Assembly (NCBI GenBank): GCA_008125075.1
Contig: VLTH01000002.1
Location: 3,158,623 to 3,220,045, forward strand
Direction of reading: 5' to 3'
Length of the DNA: 61,423 bases
Origin: Acetivibrio alkalicellulosi
GTDB lineage: Bacteria; Bacillota; Clostridia; Acetivibrionales; Acetivibrionaceae
Of the stretch, positions 60,996-61,423 are shown piece by piece; position 1 is the stretch's first letter, and each line of letters opens with the position of its first letter. Below the pieces are notes generated by a model. It did no database searches, was not told where the DNA came from, and saw only the letters and a program-made list of their open reading frames with translations. A program made the position numbers and the translations under genes.

Positions 60996-61423
60996 ATGAA
61001 TGAACTTCACAACAAAATATATAAAGTTTTCAAATCGGGTAATGGTTATGCTAGAACTAAAGATATACTAAATGCTGGCATATACAATATCTATCTAGAT
61101 AAACTCCTTGAAGATGGAAAAATTGAAAAGATTAAACGAGGTCTTTACAGATGGGTAGGCATGAGTGAAACCAGTTACCAGGGCATTGTTGATGTTTCTA
61201 AAGCTATCCCTGGCGGCATAATCTGCCTACTTTCTGCGCTTTCCTTTTATAATCTTACAACAGCAAAACCAATGGAAGTAAGCATTGCTGTAGGTAAGAA
61301 AAGGAAGGTTGTAAAACCCGATTATCCACCAACAAAAATATATTATTTTATGGATACTATATTCGTAGCAGGTGCTCTCGAACAACGTATTGGTAATAAT
61401 ACTGTTCTTATGTACGATAAAGA
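60996..61423 (+). CDS. AbiEi-type antitoxin-like protein, incomplete at window end
   Basis: ATG 60996 with AAAAGGTG upstream; open through the end (142 codons). An N-terminal wHTH (NGYARTKDILNAGIYNIYLD, KIKRGLYRW), then the AbiEi_4-like middle GGIICLLSALSFYNLTT and a KIYYF strand, match the type IV AbiEi family. An abiEii should follow beyond the window. It is different from the broken abiEi at 58142. Confidence 0.75.
   Translation, partial: MNELHNKIYKVFKSGNGYARTKDILNAGIYNIYLDKLLEDGKIEKIKRGLYRWVGMSETSYQGIVDVSKAIPGGIICLLSALSFYNLTTAKPMEVSIAVGKKRKVVKPDYPPTKIYYFMDTIFVAGALEQRIGNNTVLMYDK

Noticed and set aside
1-61423. CRISPR array or cas genes
   Set aside because: No regularly spaced repeats of 25-40 bp and no Cas motifs were seen on either strand.

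Overview
The window looks like chromosomal DNA from a low-GC, cellulosome-making Clostridia-type Firmicute. The support is an AT-rich sequence with GGAGG-type ribosome binding sites, type I dockerin repeats and cohesin modules, a GH11 xylanase, and Gram-positive gene families (YozG/DUF2975, UPF0175/DUF3368, RelE, AbiE). I cannot name a species. No rRNA, intact tRNA or CRISPR array was seen.

Region 1 (1-7200) is an accessory, defence-like zone. It has a truncated large protein that may be the C-terminal part of a STAND/HEAT protein. A perfect 34-bp palindrome then precedes a two-gene ABC-type ATPase plus PIN-like nuclease cassette. A HEPN-motif coiled-coil protein, a membrane protein and a DUF5710/zinc protein follow on the other strand. 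Region 2 (7225-26305) is one long leftward cluster that looks like a contractile injection system of an unusual, Gram-positive kind. It encodes two large sheath-like proteins (each apparently a TssB-like domain fused to a TssC-like domain), each paired with a small tube-like protein; a pentapeptide-repeat protein; an Imm43/DUF1629-like protein; a J-domain protein; two FHA proteins; an intact PP2C phosphatase and a degenerate PP2C-TPR protein; a VgrG/gpD-like spike; a DUF4280 PAAR-like tip; a 1,700-residue Rhs toxin; and its putative immunity protein. No baseplate, ClpV or membrane-complex gene lies in the window. I regard this cluster as the main discovery.

Region 3 (26306-41700) holds a secreted protein with two cohesins and a dockerin; a ferritin-like protein; a HAD phosphatase; a lipoprotein; a 1,364-residue secreted protein joining an N-terminal dockerin to transglutaminase, peptidoglycan-binding and M15 peptidase domains; an IMPase-like protein; an orphan solute-binding protein; and a PIG-L deacetylase/GT2/hexapeptide transferase operon. 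Several strong hairpins and one large folded element lie between these genes. Region 4 (42050-49040) has a geranylgeranyl-reductase-like flavoprotein, a YdjM-like membrane protein, and the exosortase K / MSEP-CTERM pair next to a DUF2975-YozG pair. Region 5 (49397-51778) carries a formylglycine-generating-enzyme-like lipoprotein and a GH11 xylanase, both visibly richer in GC than the rest, followed by a short dockerin remnant.

Region 6 (53507-61423) is a graveyard of mobile and toxin-antitoxin genes. It has a duplicated RelE-type module (one copy decaying, the other sitting inside a broken abiEii), a broken abiEi and a second AbiEi-like gene running off the end, a UPF0175/DUF3368 module between 42-bp direct repeats, two truncated ParA genes with the same leader hairpin, a tyrosine integrase split by a second decayed recombinase element, and an exact 3' half of a tRNA-Thr(GGU) that marks a former attachment site.
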